NCBI RefSeq assembly: GCF_001611555.1
Contig: NZ_LSGP01000013.1
Span: forward strand, 434,001 to 498,000
DNA length: 64,000 nt
Source: Anaerosporomusa subterranea
GTDB lineage: Bacteria > Bacillota > Negativicutes > Sporomusales > Acetonemataceae
Direction of reading: 5' to 3'
Made by a program: the position numbers and the translations under genes. Numbering within the stretch: position 1 is the first letter of the stretch; every line of letters begins with the position of its first letter. This document shows, in pieces, positions 18,967 to 28,597 of this stretch. The notes beneath the pieces were generated by a model. That model was not told where the DNA came from. It worked only from the letters and a program-made list of their open reading frames with translations, and ran no database searches.

Positions 18967-19374
18967 CTAGCTACGAAAAGCGATGACTTTGCCGTCTTCG
19001 ACAAGTATCTCAGAGGCCATCATCTGATGCAAGTTGTCGCCCACAGAGACGGTCAAAACTCGTTCAACATTGCCTTGAACGATCTCTGAGCCAATTTCAA
19101 GCTGAGCGGTTTCTTTCAGCTTTTCAAGCATGTGACCCTTGAAATCCAGCCGTTTCTGTTTTTCGGCATCAACTTGTTGGCGAATAGCAGTCAGCCCCTG
19201 AACATCCTGCTTCACCTGCTCGGTCATAATGCGTTTGGCATGAAAATCAATTTGCTGCAGTTCCATATCAGCCTTATGAATAGCTTCTTGAATCTCTGTA
19301 GCTAATTGTTTCTTCAAGCCCTCAGTCACTTTGGCTTTGACGGTAATCGGGCAGATTAATGTTACGTTGTCCAT
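18967..19374 (-). CDS. ylqD: YlqD family protein
   Basis: Conserved Firmicutes protein of unknown function, found between khpA and rimM as in B. subtilis. The 135-residue product is hydrophilic, with a long predicted helix or coiled coil (about residues 15-95, EIQEAIHKADMELQQIDF...EKQKRLDFKGHMLEKLKE). A small beta-rich C terminus follows (VLTVSVGDNLHQMMASEILVEDGKVIAF). The ATG at 19374 has AAGGGGG upstream. Confidence 0.88.
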   Translation of the reverse strand: MDNVTLICPITVKAKVTEGLKKQLATEIQEAIHKADMELQQIDFHAKRIMTEQVKQDVQGLTAIRQQVDAEKQKRLDFKGHMLEKLKETAQLEIGSEIVQGNVERVLTVSVGDNLHQMMASEILVEDGKVIAFRS

Positions 19375-19386
19375 TCCACTTCCCCC

Positions 19387-19614
19387 TTAAACAATTTCAA
19401 CTGTAGCTTTTTTGTTTTCACGGGTAGCGGCGGCTTTTACGACAGTACGGATTGCTTTGGCAATTCTGCCTTGCTTTCCGATAACCTTTCCCATATCCTC
19501 AGACGCCACACGCAATTCATATACAGTGGTGTCTCCTTCGTCATTAGCCAAAACTGTCACATCAGCCGGGTTCTTTACCAATGCCTTTGCGATGACTTCA
19601 ACCAGCTCTTTCAC
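19387..19614 (-). CDS. khpA: KH-domain RNA-binding protein KhpA
   Basis: Small single-KH-domain RNA-binding protein. In other Firmicutes it pairs with KhpB and influences cell division and elongation. The 75-residue protein has the KH signature GKVIGKQGRIAKAIRTVVKAAA (about residues 40-61; GxxG loop GKQG). The start is GTG at 19614, six bases after the rpsP stop, in the usual rpsP-khpA-ylqD-rimM order. Confidence 0.94.
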   Translation of the reverse strand: MKELVEVIAKALVKNPADVTVLANDEGDTTVYELRVASEDMGKVIGKQGRIAKAIRTVVKAAATRENKKATVEIV

Positions 19615-19620
19615 TCAGAA

Positions 19621-19902
19621 TCACGCTTCCTTCTTCGTGCGCTTGACTTCATCCCATTTTTTCATTACGCCGATTTTGCTGAAAAGGGATTTCACAGTGT
19701 CGGTTGGTTGCGCACCCTTTTGCAGCCATTCAATAGCTTTTTCCTCATCAATATTGATGACTGCGGGTTCTTTAGTCGAATCGTAGTTGCCCAAGTTTTC
19801 AATAAAGCGACCATCACGCGGGGAGCGGGAATCGGCAACAACCACGCGATAGAACGGATTTTTCTTGGCGCCCATACGCATCAAACGGATTTTAACTGCC
19901 AT
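19621..19902 (-). CDS. rpsP: Ribosomal protein bS16
   Basis: 30S assembly protein. The 93-residue product has [29 protein letters not shown] and IENLGNYD, covering the whole family motif. The ATG at 19902 is preceded by AAAGGAGGTGA (about 7 bases); the GTG at 19911 is part of that site and is not used. First gene of the rpsP-khpA-ylqD-rimM-trmD-methyltransferase-rplS ribosome/tRNA group, after ffh. Confidence 0.97.
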   Translation of the reverse strand: MAVKIRLMRMGAKKNPFYRVVVADSRSPRDGRFIENLGNYDSTKEPAVINIDEEKAIEWLQKGAQPTDTVKSLFSKIGVMKKWDEVKRTKKEA

Positions 19903-19943
19903 GCTGTTCACCTCCTTTATAGAATATCCTAGCTGGTAATAAC

Positions 19944-21293
19944 TTATTTCATAAACGGCAGGCGAAAACCACTAAGTTTCTTGCCGCTCTTTTGCATTTC
20001 CTGAAATCGTTTCATCATTTTTCTGGCTTCCGCATATTGTTTAAGCAGTCTGTTGACATCCTGGACTTTTGAGCCACTGCCAAGAGCAATACGCTTACGT
20101 CGGCTGCCATTGATAATCGTATGATCACGCCGTTCTTTACGGGTCATAGATCGGATAATCGCTTCAGTACGCTTCAGCTCTTTTTCATCCAGTTCGGCGC
20201 CTTCAAGTTTTTTGCTCAGTCCGCCCATACCGGGGATCATGCTGAGAATTTGCTCCATCGAACCAAGCTTTTTGACCTGTTGAAGCTGTTCGAGAAAATC
20301 ATCAAGAGTAAACGCATCTTTGCGAAGCTTCTCTTCCATTTCACGAGCTTTGTCAATGTCAACAGCCGCTTGCGCCTTTTCAATTAAGCTAAGTACATCA
20401 CCCATACCCAAGATGCGTGAAGCCATGCGATCAGGGTGAAAGGGTTCCAGTGCTTCAGCTTTCTCGCCCATGCCGACAAATTTAATCGGACATCCGGTTA
20501 CTGCCTTGATGGAAAGGGCGGCACCGCCGCGGGCATCTCCATCAAGTTTTGTTAAGATAACTCCGTCAAGACCTAGACGGCCATTAAAGGTTTCAGCAAC
20601 TGAAACCGCATCCTGACCTGTCATCGCGTCAACGACTAGCAGTATTTCGTGAGGCTTAGCCTGTTGTTTGATGTTAGCCAGCTCATCCATTAACTCATCA
20701 TTAATATGTAGCCGACCTGCTGTATCAATAATTACGACGTCTCGCCCAAGCGAGATCGCGTGTTCGACACCTTTTTTCGCAATAGTAACAGGGCTTTCTT
20801 TATCGCCAAGTGAAAAAACCGGCGTTCCCAGCCTCTCGCCTACTACCTGCAATTGCTTGATGGCTGCAGGACGATAAATATCAGCCGCAATGAGCAATGG
20901 ACGTTTGTTCTGCTTGATGAGCATGTGAGCTAATTTCCCTGCAGTAGTGGTTTTCCCTGCCCCCTGCAAGCCAACTAGCATAATTACTGTTGGCGGTCGG
21001 GACGAAATGGTGATGCGGCTTTGTGTTCCGCCCATTAAAGCGGTCAGTTCTTCATTGACAATTTTTATCACATGTTGAGCCGGAGTCAGGCTGGACATGA
21101 CTTCTAGCCCGACTGAGCGTTCTTTTACCTTGGCAACAAAATCTTTGACGACTTTAAAGTTAACGTCTGCTTCTAATAAAGCCAAGCGGACTTCACGCAT
21201 TGCATCGGCTACATCAGCTTCAGATAATTTGCCGCGTCCACGCAACTTTTTAAATGTCGCTTGCAGTTTATCTGCAAGTCCTTCAAAAACCAT
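19944..21293 (-). CDS. ffh: Signal recognition particle protein Ffh
   Basis: SRP54 GTPase that binds signal peptides and 4.5S RNA and delivers nascent chains to FtsY. The 449-residue protein has the N domain, G-domain motifs [15 protein letters not shown] (about residue 108), [17 protein letters not shown], and a Met-rich M domain ([12 protein letters not shown]... MIPGMGG...; C-terminal [14 protein letters not shown]). The ATG at 21293 overlaps the ylxM stop as TAATG. Confidence 0.97.
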   Translation of the reverse strand: MVFEGLADKLQATFKKLRGRGKLSEADVADAMREVRLALLEADVNFKVVKDFVAKVKERSVGLEVMSSLTPAQHVIKIVNEELTALMGGTQSRITISSRPPTVIMLVGLQGAGKTTTAGKLAHMLIKQNKRPLLIAADIYRPAAIKQLQVVGERLGTPVFSLGDKESPVTIAKKGVEHAISLGRDVVIIDTAGRLHINDELMDELANIKQQAKPHEILLVVDAMTGQDAVSVAETFNGRLGLDGVILTKLDGDARGGAALSIKAVTGCPIKFVGMGEKAEALEPFHPDRMASRILGMGDVLSLIEKAQAAVDIDKAREMEEKLRKDAFTLDDFLEQLQQVKKLGSMEQILSMIPGMGGLSKKLEGAELDEKELKRTEAIIRSMTRKERRDHTIINGSRRKRIALGSGSKVQDVNRLLKQYAEARKMMKRFQEMQKSGKKLSGFRLPFMK

Positions 21294-21655
21294 TATTCTG
21301 CCACCCTTTCTTCAGTCAGCAGAGAACGTATCGCGTCTTTCGCAGCGAGTAGCTGCGGTTCTCGCTTGTATGTGTTTGGAAATTCGTCAAGCAATAAGAG
21401 AATTTGGCGTAGCATGTCTTGGTCGCGATTACGACGTTCGACCAAGTGAAGTTTTGACTCATAACTTGCCAGGGTCTGCTCAGCCCTGTTCAATATATCA
21501 TGTACAGCCTGGCGTGAAACACTAAATTCATCAGCGATTTCAGCCAGAGACAAGTCTTCTAAATAATGCATCCGAATGCAATCCTGCTGTCGATTCGTAA
21601 GTAAAGCCCCATAATAATCAAATAACAGACCTATCCAGAGCATTCTTTCAAGCAT
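21293..21655 (-). CDS. ylxM: YlxM/p13-like putative DNA-binding protein
   Basis: Small helix-turn-helix protein (UPF0122) that usually precedes ffh and is linked to the SRP pathway. The 120-residue product contains a sigma-70 region 4-like HTH (LTNRQQDCIRMHYLEDLSLAEIADEFSVSRQAVHDILNRAE, about residues 19-59). Translationally coupled to ffh by one base. The start ATG at 21655 has only a weak ribosome-binding site. Confidence 0.93.
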   Translation of the reverse strand: MLERMLWIGLLFDYYGALLTNRQQDCIRMHYLEDLSLAEIADEFSVSRQAVHDILNRAEQTLASYESKLHLVERRNRDQDMLRQILLLLDEFPNTYKREPQLLAAKDAIRSLLTEERVAE

Positions 21656-21722
21656 AGAAACACATCCAAGAATAATATCACTATTGAATTATACGACAGA
21701 GACAAGAGTATGTCAAGGAATA

Positions 21723-22643
21723 TTACTTGTCACCAAACAGCGCATTTGCAAAGTCGACCGGATCGAACGGGCGCAGATCATCTATGCCTTCACCAACGCC
21801 AATCCAGCGAACAGGTAGGCCTAATTCATGCTTAATCGCGATGACAACTCCGCCTTTGGCAGTTCCATCAAGCTTAGTAAGAACAACGCCAGAGACGCGC
21901 ACAACCTGACTGAATAATTTAGCCTGATTGATGGCATTCTGTCCGGTGGTTGCATCAAGAACCAATAAGATTTCTTGTGGCGCCGAAGGAATCTCCCGGG
22001 CGACGACCCGTTCCACTTTCTTTAGTTCTTCCATCAAATTTGATTTGGTATGAAGCCTGCCGGCTGTATCAATAATCAAGAAGTCAGCATGTCGGGCTTT
22101 GGCTGCTTGACATGCATCAAAGGCCACAGCCGCTGGATCCGAGTTTTCAGCCTGTTTAATCACTTCAAGTCCGGAACGTTTTCCCCATATTTCTAACTGA
22201 TCAATTGCCGCTGCCCGAAAGGTATCTGCTGCGGCAAAGAGGACCTTTTGGCCGTGTTGAGCGAAAAAGCTTCCCAGTTTACCAATAGTAGTTGTTTTCC
22301 CTACTCCGTTGACACCTACCACCATGATTACATAAGGCATACCCGGGGATCGAACTGGCGCTTCGACAGAACCAGCGCATAACATTTCGGTTATACGCCC
22401 AGAAAGAAATGGCCTCATCTCTTGTGGTGTAGTAATCGCCTTGGTTTTTATGCCTTCTTTGATGTCGGCGATTAACTTGGCAGTTGTTTTTACACCAATG
22501 TCGGCAGCCAATAATATTGCCTCGAGATCATCGAGAAGTTCCTCATCAATTTTGGCATAGCCGCCTACTAGACGATCAATATTTTCGGTCAGTCCTTTGC
22601 GCGTTTTCTCCAGACCGCTTTTAAGCTTATCAAAAAAACCCAT
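21723..22643 (-). CDS. ftsY: SRP receptor FtsY
   Basis: Membrane-associated GTPase that receives SRP-bound ribosomes. The 306-residue protein has a short amphipathic N terminus (MGFFDKLKSGLEKTRKGL). There is no long acidic A domain, as is usual in Firmicutes. The NG domain follows: GVNGVGKTTTIGKLG, DTFRAAAIDQL, DTAGRLHTKSN, TKLDGTAKGG. The ATG at 22643 has GAGGAGGA 6 bases upstream. It follows smc in the conserved rnc-smc-ftsY order, although a radical SAM gene and spoVS lie between rnc and smc here. Confidence 0.97.
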   Translation of the reverse strand: MGFFDKLKSGLEKTRKGLTENIDRLVGGYAKIDEELLDDLEAILLAADIGVKTTAKLIADIKEGIKTKAITTPQEMRPFLSGRITEMLCAGSVEAPVRSPGMPYVIMVVGVNGVGKTTTIGKLGSFFAQHGQKVLFAAADTFRAAAIDQLEIWGKRSGLEVIKQAENSDPAAVAFDACQAAKARHADFLIIDTAGRLHTKSNLMEELKKVERVVAREIPSAPQEILLVLDATTGQNAINQAKLFSQVVRVSGVVLTKLDGTAKGGVVIAIKHELGLPVRWIGVGEGIDDLRPFDPVDFANALFGDK

Positions 22644-22662
22644 CTTACATCCTCCTCTGCGG

Positions 22663-25600
22663 TCAGCCCGCCTTCTCCATAAAGCGCACAGATACAATCC
22701 GTGATACGCCTGAGTCTTCCATGGTCACACCATGCATAACATCGGCTACCTCCATTGTACCTTTGCGGTGAGTTACCACAATAAACTGGGTATTACGAGA
22801 AAACTCCCGTAGAAATTCGCTAAATCGCTGAACATTTGCCTCGTCCAATGCGGCGTCGATTTCATCAACCACCGAAAATGGCGCCGGACGAAAGGCCAAC
22901 AAGGAAAATAGCAGTGCGATAACAGTTAGTGCCCGTTCGCCACCTGATAGCAGGGCCAGATTTTGCTGTTTTTTCCCAGGAGGCTGAACAAAAATTTCGA
23001 TTCCCGAACCTAGTGTATCGCTCGGATCACTCAATTCTATCTGTGCTTTGCCACCGCCAAACAAGCGGGGGAATATCTCGCTAAACTGAGAATTTATCGC
23101 TTCAAAGGCAGCTAAAAAGCGTTTAGACATAGTCGAATCAATGTCACCGATAATTGATGAAAGTTGTTCTTTCGCAGTAACAAGGTCTTGATACTGCTGT
23201 TCAAGAAACCCATAGCGGTCTTTTGCTCGTGCATATTCATCAATAGCAGCCGGATTTACCTGCCCTAACAAGGCGATATCTTGTTCAATTTGTTTGACCA
23301 GCGCTATCAGGGTCTGAGGATCATCTGGACGGCAGAGAGTTCGGGCAATAGCCAAGTTGATGCCGTGATGTTCCTGTAACTGGGTTAATGAGTTTGTTGA
23401 TTCCAATTCATAACGGGTCAACATTAGCTGTAGTTCATGTAGTCTTGACTCAAGAGTCGAAGTACGGCGGCGCAACTCTTTACCATCGCGTTCAAATTTC
23501 TGCAGTTCAGCTAATTGGCCTGCCTTCTGGCCCAGCAATTTGAAACGGTTTTCGTCAAACTCCTGTTTTTGTTTATTCAGACTCTGTCTTAAGAGTATTA
23601 GCGCATCGAACTCCTGCTCAGCTTGGCTAATTGCACGAAGAACTTCATCACGTTCACACGATAGTGCATTTACCCGGGTCTCGATATCCAGCCTGTCTTC
23701 CTGTCTGCTTTTAAGTAGTTGTTCAAGCGAAAGAGTCTCTTGGCGAATAGCGCTAAGAGCAATTTTCCTGTCTGTAGCTTGAGTTAGCAACAGTTCCCTT
23801 TGTTGCTGCAAAGCCCTTAATTCAGCTTGATCAGTCCCGATCGCTTGTTTGCGATTGAGGTCTTTTTGCTCAAGCACCGTGATGTTTTCTTGGGTTGATT
23901 TAAGTTTTAGTTCCAATTGAGCTTCTTCACTTAAACATTGGGTAATCTCTTCACTAACTATCTTCAGTGCAGCAGTGAGTCTTGTAATTTCTGTTCTCGC
24001 CTGCTCACGGTAAGCAGTAAGTTGGGCTTGACGCAATCCAATCTCCTGTCGTTGCGAGGTTAACTGGTCTACTTTTTTATTGATAGAACTTTCGTCTTCC
24101 AGCAGTTCAGCCATGGCGCTTTCCAACTTGTCCTGTTGCCGTTTCAATGAGCTGATAACCTGCTCCAAATTATGAATTTCGCTATTGCGTCCAAGATATG
24201 AACTTTCACGCCGCGCCATACTGCCGCCAGTAATCGCCCCTCCGGGATTAATCAATTCGCCTTCAAGTGTGACAATTTTCAATGAAAAGTTGGACTGTTT
24301 GGCGATGACCAAAGCATGCTCAAGACTTTCAGCTATAACCACCCGTCCTAGAAGGTAATCAACTATGTCACGAAAGCGGTTTTCACATTGAACTAATCCT
24401 GCGGCCAACCCGACGGCCCCCGGCGTTTTGGCTGCCCTTGTTTCAGCATCTCTTAACGGCCTGGGTTTAATGTTAGTAATAGGCAGGAATGTCACTCGTC
24501 CAGCATTTTTTTGTTTTAAGCTTTGAATAGCAGCACGAATCGTCGTTTCATCTTCAGCAATAATGTCTTGCATAGCTGCGCCCAAAGCAACTTCAATGGC
24601 TGTCAAGTATTGAGTCGGGACATCAATAATTTGAGCGACAGCACCGCAGATTCCTTTTCGCCATGGTTCCTGACTAGTCAATACACTTTTACTGCCCCGG
24701 TTAAACCCCTCAAGATCGCGTTGCATATTCAATAAAACAGTCAGGCGGGATTGGCGCTGTGTAATCTGACCGGCCGTTTGGCGGATTTCAGCCTGCATGT
24801 CGGCGATCTTTTGCTCTGCTGACGCTCGCAAGCTAGCAAGTGACTCTGCTTCATTTGCCAAGGTGGTTAGGCTAATTTCTTGATTTGCGTGGTCTGCGTC
24901 AAGCTGTTGGCTCTGCTCCTTGACAGTCGTTAGTTTGGTGGCAAATTCAGTCTCCTCATCAAGTAAATGATGGCGTCGCGATTGGTACCGGAACAAATCC
25001 CGTTCCAGATTAACGTTTAGATTACGCTGTGCACTGATTTCTTGCAAGCTAGCAAATATTCCATCACTAGCTGTGGTGATCTTTTGTTCTTTATCAGCAA
25101 TATCAGAAAGTATTGCAGCTATCTGTTCCTCAACGCTTAACACCTGGATTTCTGCGGAAGAAGTCTGTTGGCGCTTTTCAAGCAACTCGCCTTCTAAAGC
25201 AGCTTGGTCTTGGCTTGCTTTGTTTAGCCTGTCCATCAACTGAACGACATCTTGCTCCACTCTTTCGGCAGCCAAACGCTTCTGTGCAGAGCGCTCTCGA
25301 AGTACAGCAATTCGGTTGTCTGCTTTCTCTAGATCGGCCGCAGTAGCTGCGATATCGGATTCTTGCTCTTGGAGTTCTTGCTCAAGTGAAGATAAGTTGT
25401 GCGTCAATCCCTCTGCCGCCGCTTCGCAGGCTGACAGGCGTGCTGACTCGGCAATGTGTTGATCGGTAAGAATCTCATTTTCTTTTCCGATGTCGTTCAG
25501 CATTGTCTGTGCACGGTCTATTTTATGTAGCAATAGTGATACTTGGCATGCTGTTAACTCTGACTGATATTGATTATATTGTTCGGTACGGGCAGCGCTC

Positions 25601-26220
25601 TCAGAAAGCGGCTCCAGTTGAGAACCAATTTCAGCCATGATATCAGCCACTCGTGTAAGGTTTGACTCTGTATCATCCAATTTTCGCAACGCATCACGTT
25701 TACGTTGCTTGTATTTAGTAATTCCAGCAGCATCTTCAAATAGGAGACGGCGGTCTTCGGGCCGAGAATTGAGAACTTCATCAACCTTGCTTTGGCTGAT
25801 GACAGCCATAGATTCCCGTCCCAAGCCAATATCACCTAACATGTCATGTATATCCTTCAATCTACAGGCAGTTTTGTTAATCATATATTCACTATCGCCT
25901 GAACGATATACCCGCCTAGTGACGATCACTTCACTGTAATCAAGCGGAATTCTATTGTCACTGTTATCAAATATTAGCGACACTTCTGCCACATTAAGCG
26001 GACGTCGTTCAGAACTGCCAGCGAAGATAATATCCTCTGTTTTTGCACCGCGTAGATTGCGGATATTCTGTTCTCCCAGAACCCAGCGGATTGCATCCGA
26101 TATATTGCTCTTACCTGAGCCATTCGGACCAACGATGGCGGTCACCCCAGCACCGAATTCAAGTTCAACCTTGTCGGCAAAGGATTTAAAGCCGTATGCT
26201 TCAAACCTGCGTAATAGCAA
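22663..26220 (-). CDS. smc: Chromosome partition protein SMC
   Basis: Structural-maintenance-of-chromosomes ATPase that compacts and segregates DNA with ScpA/ScpB. The 1185-residue protein is full length. Walker A is GPNGSGKSNISDAI (about residue 32), followed by two long coiled coils around a hinge (about residues 500-670, with GGAITGGSMARRES). The ABC signature LLSGGERALT and Walker B VVDEIDAALDEAN lie near the C terminus. The best start is TTG at 26220, 7 bases after GAGGTG, which gives the family N terminus (LLLRRFEAYGFKSFADK). The frame is open to 26235. Confidence 0.96.
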   Translation of the reverse strand: MLLRRFEAYGFKSFADKVELEFGAGVTAIVGPNGSGKSNISDAIRWVLGEQNIRNLRGAKTEDIIFAGSSERRPLNVAEVSLIFDNSDNRIPLDYSEVIVTRRVYRSGDSEYMINKTACRLKDIHDMLGDIGLGRESMAVISQSKVDEVLNSRPEDRRLLFEDAAGITKYKQRKRDALRKLDDTESNLTRVADIMAEIGSQLEPLSESAARTEQYNQYQSELTACQVSLLLHKIDRAQTMLNDIGKENEILTDQHIAESARLSACEAAAEGLTHNLSSLEQELQEQESDIAATAADLEKADNRIAVLRERSAQKRLAAERVEQDVVQLMDRLNKASQDQAALEGELLEKRQQTSSAEIQVLSVEEQIAAILSDIADKEQKITTASDGIFASLQEISAQRNLNVNLERDLFRYQSRRHHLLDEETEFATKLTTVKEQSQQLDADHANQEISLTTLANEAESLASLRASAEQKIADMQAEIRQTAGQITQRQSRLTVLLNMQRDLEGFNRGSKSVLTSQEPWRKGICGAVAQIIDVPTQYLTAIEVALGAAMQDIIAEDETTIRAAIQSLKQKNAGRVTFLPITNIKPRPLRDAETRAAKTPGAVGLAAGLVQCENRFRDIVDYLLGRVVIAESLEHALVIAKQSNFSLKIVTLEGELINPGGAITGGSMARRESSYLGRNSEIHNLEQVISSLKRQQDKLESAMAELLEDESSINKKVDQLTSQRQEIGLRQAQLTAYREQARTEITRLTAALKIVSEEITQCLSEEAQLELKLKSTQENITVLEQKDLNRKQAIGTDQAELRALQQQRELLLTQATDRKIALSAIRQETLSLEQLLKSRQEDRLDIETRVNALSCERDEVLRAISQAEQEFDALILLRQSLNKQKQEFDENRFKLLGQKAGQLAELQKFERDGKELRRRTSTLESRLHELQLMLTRYELESTNSLTQLQEHHGINLAIARTLCRPDDPQTLIALVKQIEQDIALLGQVNPAAIDEYARAKDRYGFLEQQYQDLVTAKEQLSSIIGDIDSTMSKRFLAAFEAINSQFSEIFPRLFGGGKAQIELSDPSDTLGSGIEIFVQPPGKKQQNLALLSGGERALTVIALLFSLLAFRPAPFSVVDEIDAALDEANVQRFSEFLREFSRNTQFIVVTHRKGTMEVADVMHGVTMEDSGVSRIVSVRFMEKAG

Positions 26221-26402
26221 GCCTTTCCACCTCACTTAGCATGTCCTAAACAACAAAATTTTACCACGTGACGCGCTTGGATACAATCACGAAGATGTTA
26301 CTTAGCAAAAACAGTGAAAAAATAGCTGAAGCCGTCCATCATGCGTCTGGTTATGCCAGTCGCAAGCGAACGGCCCATGAAATACTTAAGAGTTAAGACG
26401 AT

Positions 26403-26663
26403 TTATCTAGGCTCAACAATGAACCGAATCGAAGTCCGCTCTTCTCCGTCGATGGAGATTTCACTAAAGGCCGGTATTGTTACAAGATCAATGCCATTTG
26501 GAGCAACAAATCCACGTGCAATGGCGATCGCTTTGATGGACTGATTTACCGCACCCGCTCCTACCGCTTGAAGTTCAGCGGAACCCTTTTCACGCAATAC
26601 GGCGGCCAACGCCCCTGCTACGGATTTCGGATTAGATTGTGCAGACACTTTGAGCATTTCCAT
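26403..26663 (-). CDS. spoVS: Stage V sporulation protein S
   Basis: Small Alba-like protein needed for normal spore coat formation and septation control in sporulating Firmicutes. The 86-residue product matches the family almost end to end: LKVSAQSNPKSVAGALAAVL, VGAGAVNQSIKAIAIARGFV and a C-terminal DGEERTSIRFIVEPR. The ATG at 26663 has AGGAGG 8 bases upstream. About 180 bases separate it from smc; no clear terminator was assigned there. Confidence 0.96.
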   Translation of the reverse strand: MEMLKVSAQSNPKSVAGALAAVLREKGSAELQAVGAGAVNQSIKAIAIARGFVAPNGIDLVTIPAFSEISIDGEERTSIRFIVEPR

Positions 26664-26742
26664 CACCTTAACCTCCTTTGATGTGAGAGCTTATATTGCT
26701 ATACATATTCTTCATATTTCCTGATAATTCCTGCTGTAAGTT

Positions 26743-27795
26743 TTAAACGTCAGATAAAATGGAATATTTTATTATATAGCGTGTATCTGCATATTCAATC
26801 ATCAAATCACCTTCACTAATTCCACTATCTGATTGACAAATAACCGAAATCCCAAAAGAGTTTCGCCAGCGACCAAGATTAGCATTAGCGATACCTCTCA
26901 ATTTGGAGTGGTCTCTAGGGTGGTGGTGTATAGTGGCCGAATGGCAGCCGTTATTCACAGATTCAAACAGGTGCGCTACCATCAAATAGAAGAGGTGGCT
27001 AGAAACCATTTCGCCAAAAGCGGGGTGATACGGGCCCGCCAAGATAGCTCCCGCTTTGCTCAGCTCGTCAGTTGCTTGCAAACCGACGCGGATAACGTTT
27101 ATGCCGTGCCTCTCGGCTTGCCATTTGAGAAATGCCGCTTTGGCCGTTGCCTCGGCTAAAGAAAGCGGTTGATAACGGCCAGTGCGGTAAAGAGTGGCTA
27201 GCGGAGTATCTGATAGCACCACCGTCGGGTAAATTCTCACCCCATCTGGTCGAGTTTGAGCGAGCATGGTTGCCGTTTTCAGCACACTGTCCCAAGATTC
27301 GCCAGGAAGGCCGATCATTAATTGCGCGACTGTGTTAAAGCCAGCAATTCGCAGACTTTTTAATGCCACTACTGAATCAACCGCGTTATGACCTCGCCCG
27401 GATTGAGTCAGTACTGAATCATCAAAAGACTGAATCCCCAGTTCAACTGTCGAAACAGAATATTGCTGCAGCAGGGTAATAACATCGCTCGATATATAAT
27501 CAGGACGAGTTGATAGTCGAATTCCCTGTATCCTGCCAGATTGTAATGATTGATAGGCCGGTTGCAGCAATTCAGCCTGAATGGTCAACGGCAATGCAGT
27601 AAAGCTTCCGCCATAATAAGCGACCTCAACATACCGTTCTTCCGTCAAACGCTTCAATCCGGTCTCGATTTCCATTCCGACCTGCTTAGCTTTGGTTGGC
27701 TCTGAACAACCGGTGATGCTGTTCTGACTGCAAAAAACGCACTGATGAGGGCAACCCCAATGAGGGATAAAGATAGGAATAATAAAGTTTTTCAC
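26743..27795 (-). CDS. Radical SAM protein (Elp3-like domain)
   Basis: Radical S-adenosylmethionine enzyme of unknown substrate. The 350-residue protein carries the [4Fe-4S] motif in HWGCPHQCVFCSQ (CxxxCxxC, residues 15-22), the GGSF SAM-binding motif near residue 64, and an Elp3/HemN-like TIM-barrel (VELGIQSFDD, MIGLPGESWDSV). The C-terminal part (about residues 250-350) has LAGPYHPAFGEMVSS. Homologues occur next to rnc and smc in many anaerobic Firmicutes, as here. Start GTG at 27795 with AGGTGG upstream. It follows a terminator after rnc, so it probably has its own promoter. Confidence 0.85.
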   Translation of the reverse strand: MKNFIIPIFIPHWGCPHQCVFCSQNSITGCSEPTKAKQVGMEIETGLKRLTEERYVEVAYYGGSFTALPLTIQAELLQPAYQSLQSGRIQGIRLSTRPDYISSDVITLLQQYSVSTVELGIQSFDDSVLTQSGRGHNAVDSVVALKSLRIAGFNTVAQLMIGLPGESWDSVLKTATMLAQTRPDGVRIYPTVVLSDTPLATLYRTGRYQPLSLAEATAKAAFLKWQAERHGINVIRVGLQATDELSKAGAILAGPYHPAFGEMVSSHLFYLMVAHLFESVNNGCHSATIHHHPRDHSKLRGIANANLGRWRNSFGISVICQSDSGISEGDLMIEYADTRYIIKYSILSDV

Positions 27796-27835
27796 TTTCC
27801 ACCTTCTTTAAGATCGAAGTTATAACTCTGCTCGT

Positions 27836-27861
27836 AGAAAAAGACTTGGTTTCCCAAGTCT
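27836..27861 (-). terminator. Terminator at the end of the fab-rnc operon
   Basis: An 8-bp stem (AGACTTGG/CCAAGTCT, loop GAAA on the minus strand) is followed by TTTTTC and lies just after the rnc stop at 27871. Confidence 0.8.
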
Positions 27862-27870
27862 CTACTAGAA

Positions 27871-28590
27871 CTAATTCTGCAAGCCATGCGACAACTTCCC
27901 TAACGCCTGCTTTGCCGCATGCTGTTCTGCTTCCTTTTTTGTTTTGCCAGCGCCGCGCCCCATGGGGTTACCATTTACCAAAACCACCACTTCGAAAGAT
28001 TTATTGTGATCCGGACCCTGGGCTGCAGTAACTTCGTAGTGAACCTTGCCGTCTGTGTGACGTTGGACCGTTTCCTGTAACAACGTCTTGAAATCGTGAT
28101 TATACTGGCCGGCGCCGATCTCCTCTAGTTGACAGGCGAACTGTCTATGAATAAATTCGGTTACAGCAGAAAAGCCGCCGTCAATGTAAACAGCGCCGAT
28201 GACCGCTTCGAATGCGTCAGCCAGAATCGAAGAACGTTCGCGTCCGCCTGAAGTTTGTTCACCACGTCCGAGCATGAGGTGTTCACCAAGCCCTACTTGA
28301 GCTGCTTGCTGAGCAAGTGTCTGCTCACAAACAATAGTGGCCCTGGCTTTAGTGAGTTCCCCCTCTGGCATGCTGGGAAACTGTCGAAACAGATATTCAC
28401 TAATTACTACATCAAGTACTGCATCACCTAAGAACTCTAAACGCTCATTATCACCATACCGACATTTTTTGGATTCATTCATATAAGAGGTGTGAATGAG
28501 CGCCTGATGCAACAGTTCTAGTTTGGAAAACTTAACCTCCAATCTAGAACCAAGCTTGATCAGAGAAGCCATTCGGCGTTTGTCTACCAT
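27871..28590 (-). CDS. rnc: Ribonuclease III
   Basis: Cleaves double-stranded RNA in rRNA and mRNA processing. The 239-residue protein has the signature NERLEFLGDAVLDVVISEYLF (about residues 47-67), EAVIGAVYIDGG, and a C-terminal double-stranded-RNA-binding domain (KTLLQETVQRH...GRGAGKTKKEAEQHAAKQAL). It lies 7 bases after fabF and shares the fab transcript, as in many Firmicutes. Confidence 0.97.
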   Translation of the reverse strand: MVDKRRMASLIKLGSRLEVKFSKLELLHQALIHTSYMNESKKCRYGDNERLEFLGDAVLDVVISEYLFRQFPSMPEGELTKARATIVCEQTLAQQAAQVGLGEHLMLGRGEQTSGGRERSSILADAFEAVIGAVYIDGGFSAVTEFIHRQFACQLEEIGAGQYNHDFKTLLQETVQRHTDGKVHYEVTAAQGPDHNKSFEVVVLVNGNPMGRGAGKTKKEAEQHAAKQALGKLSHGLQN

Positions 28591-28597
28591 GACTCTA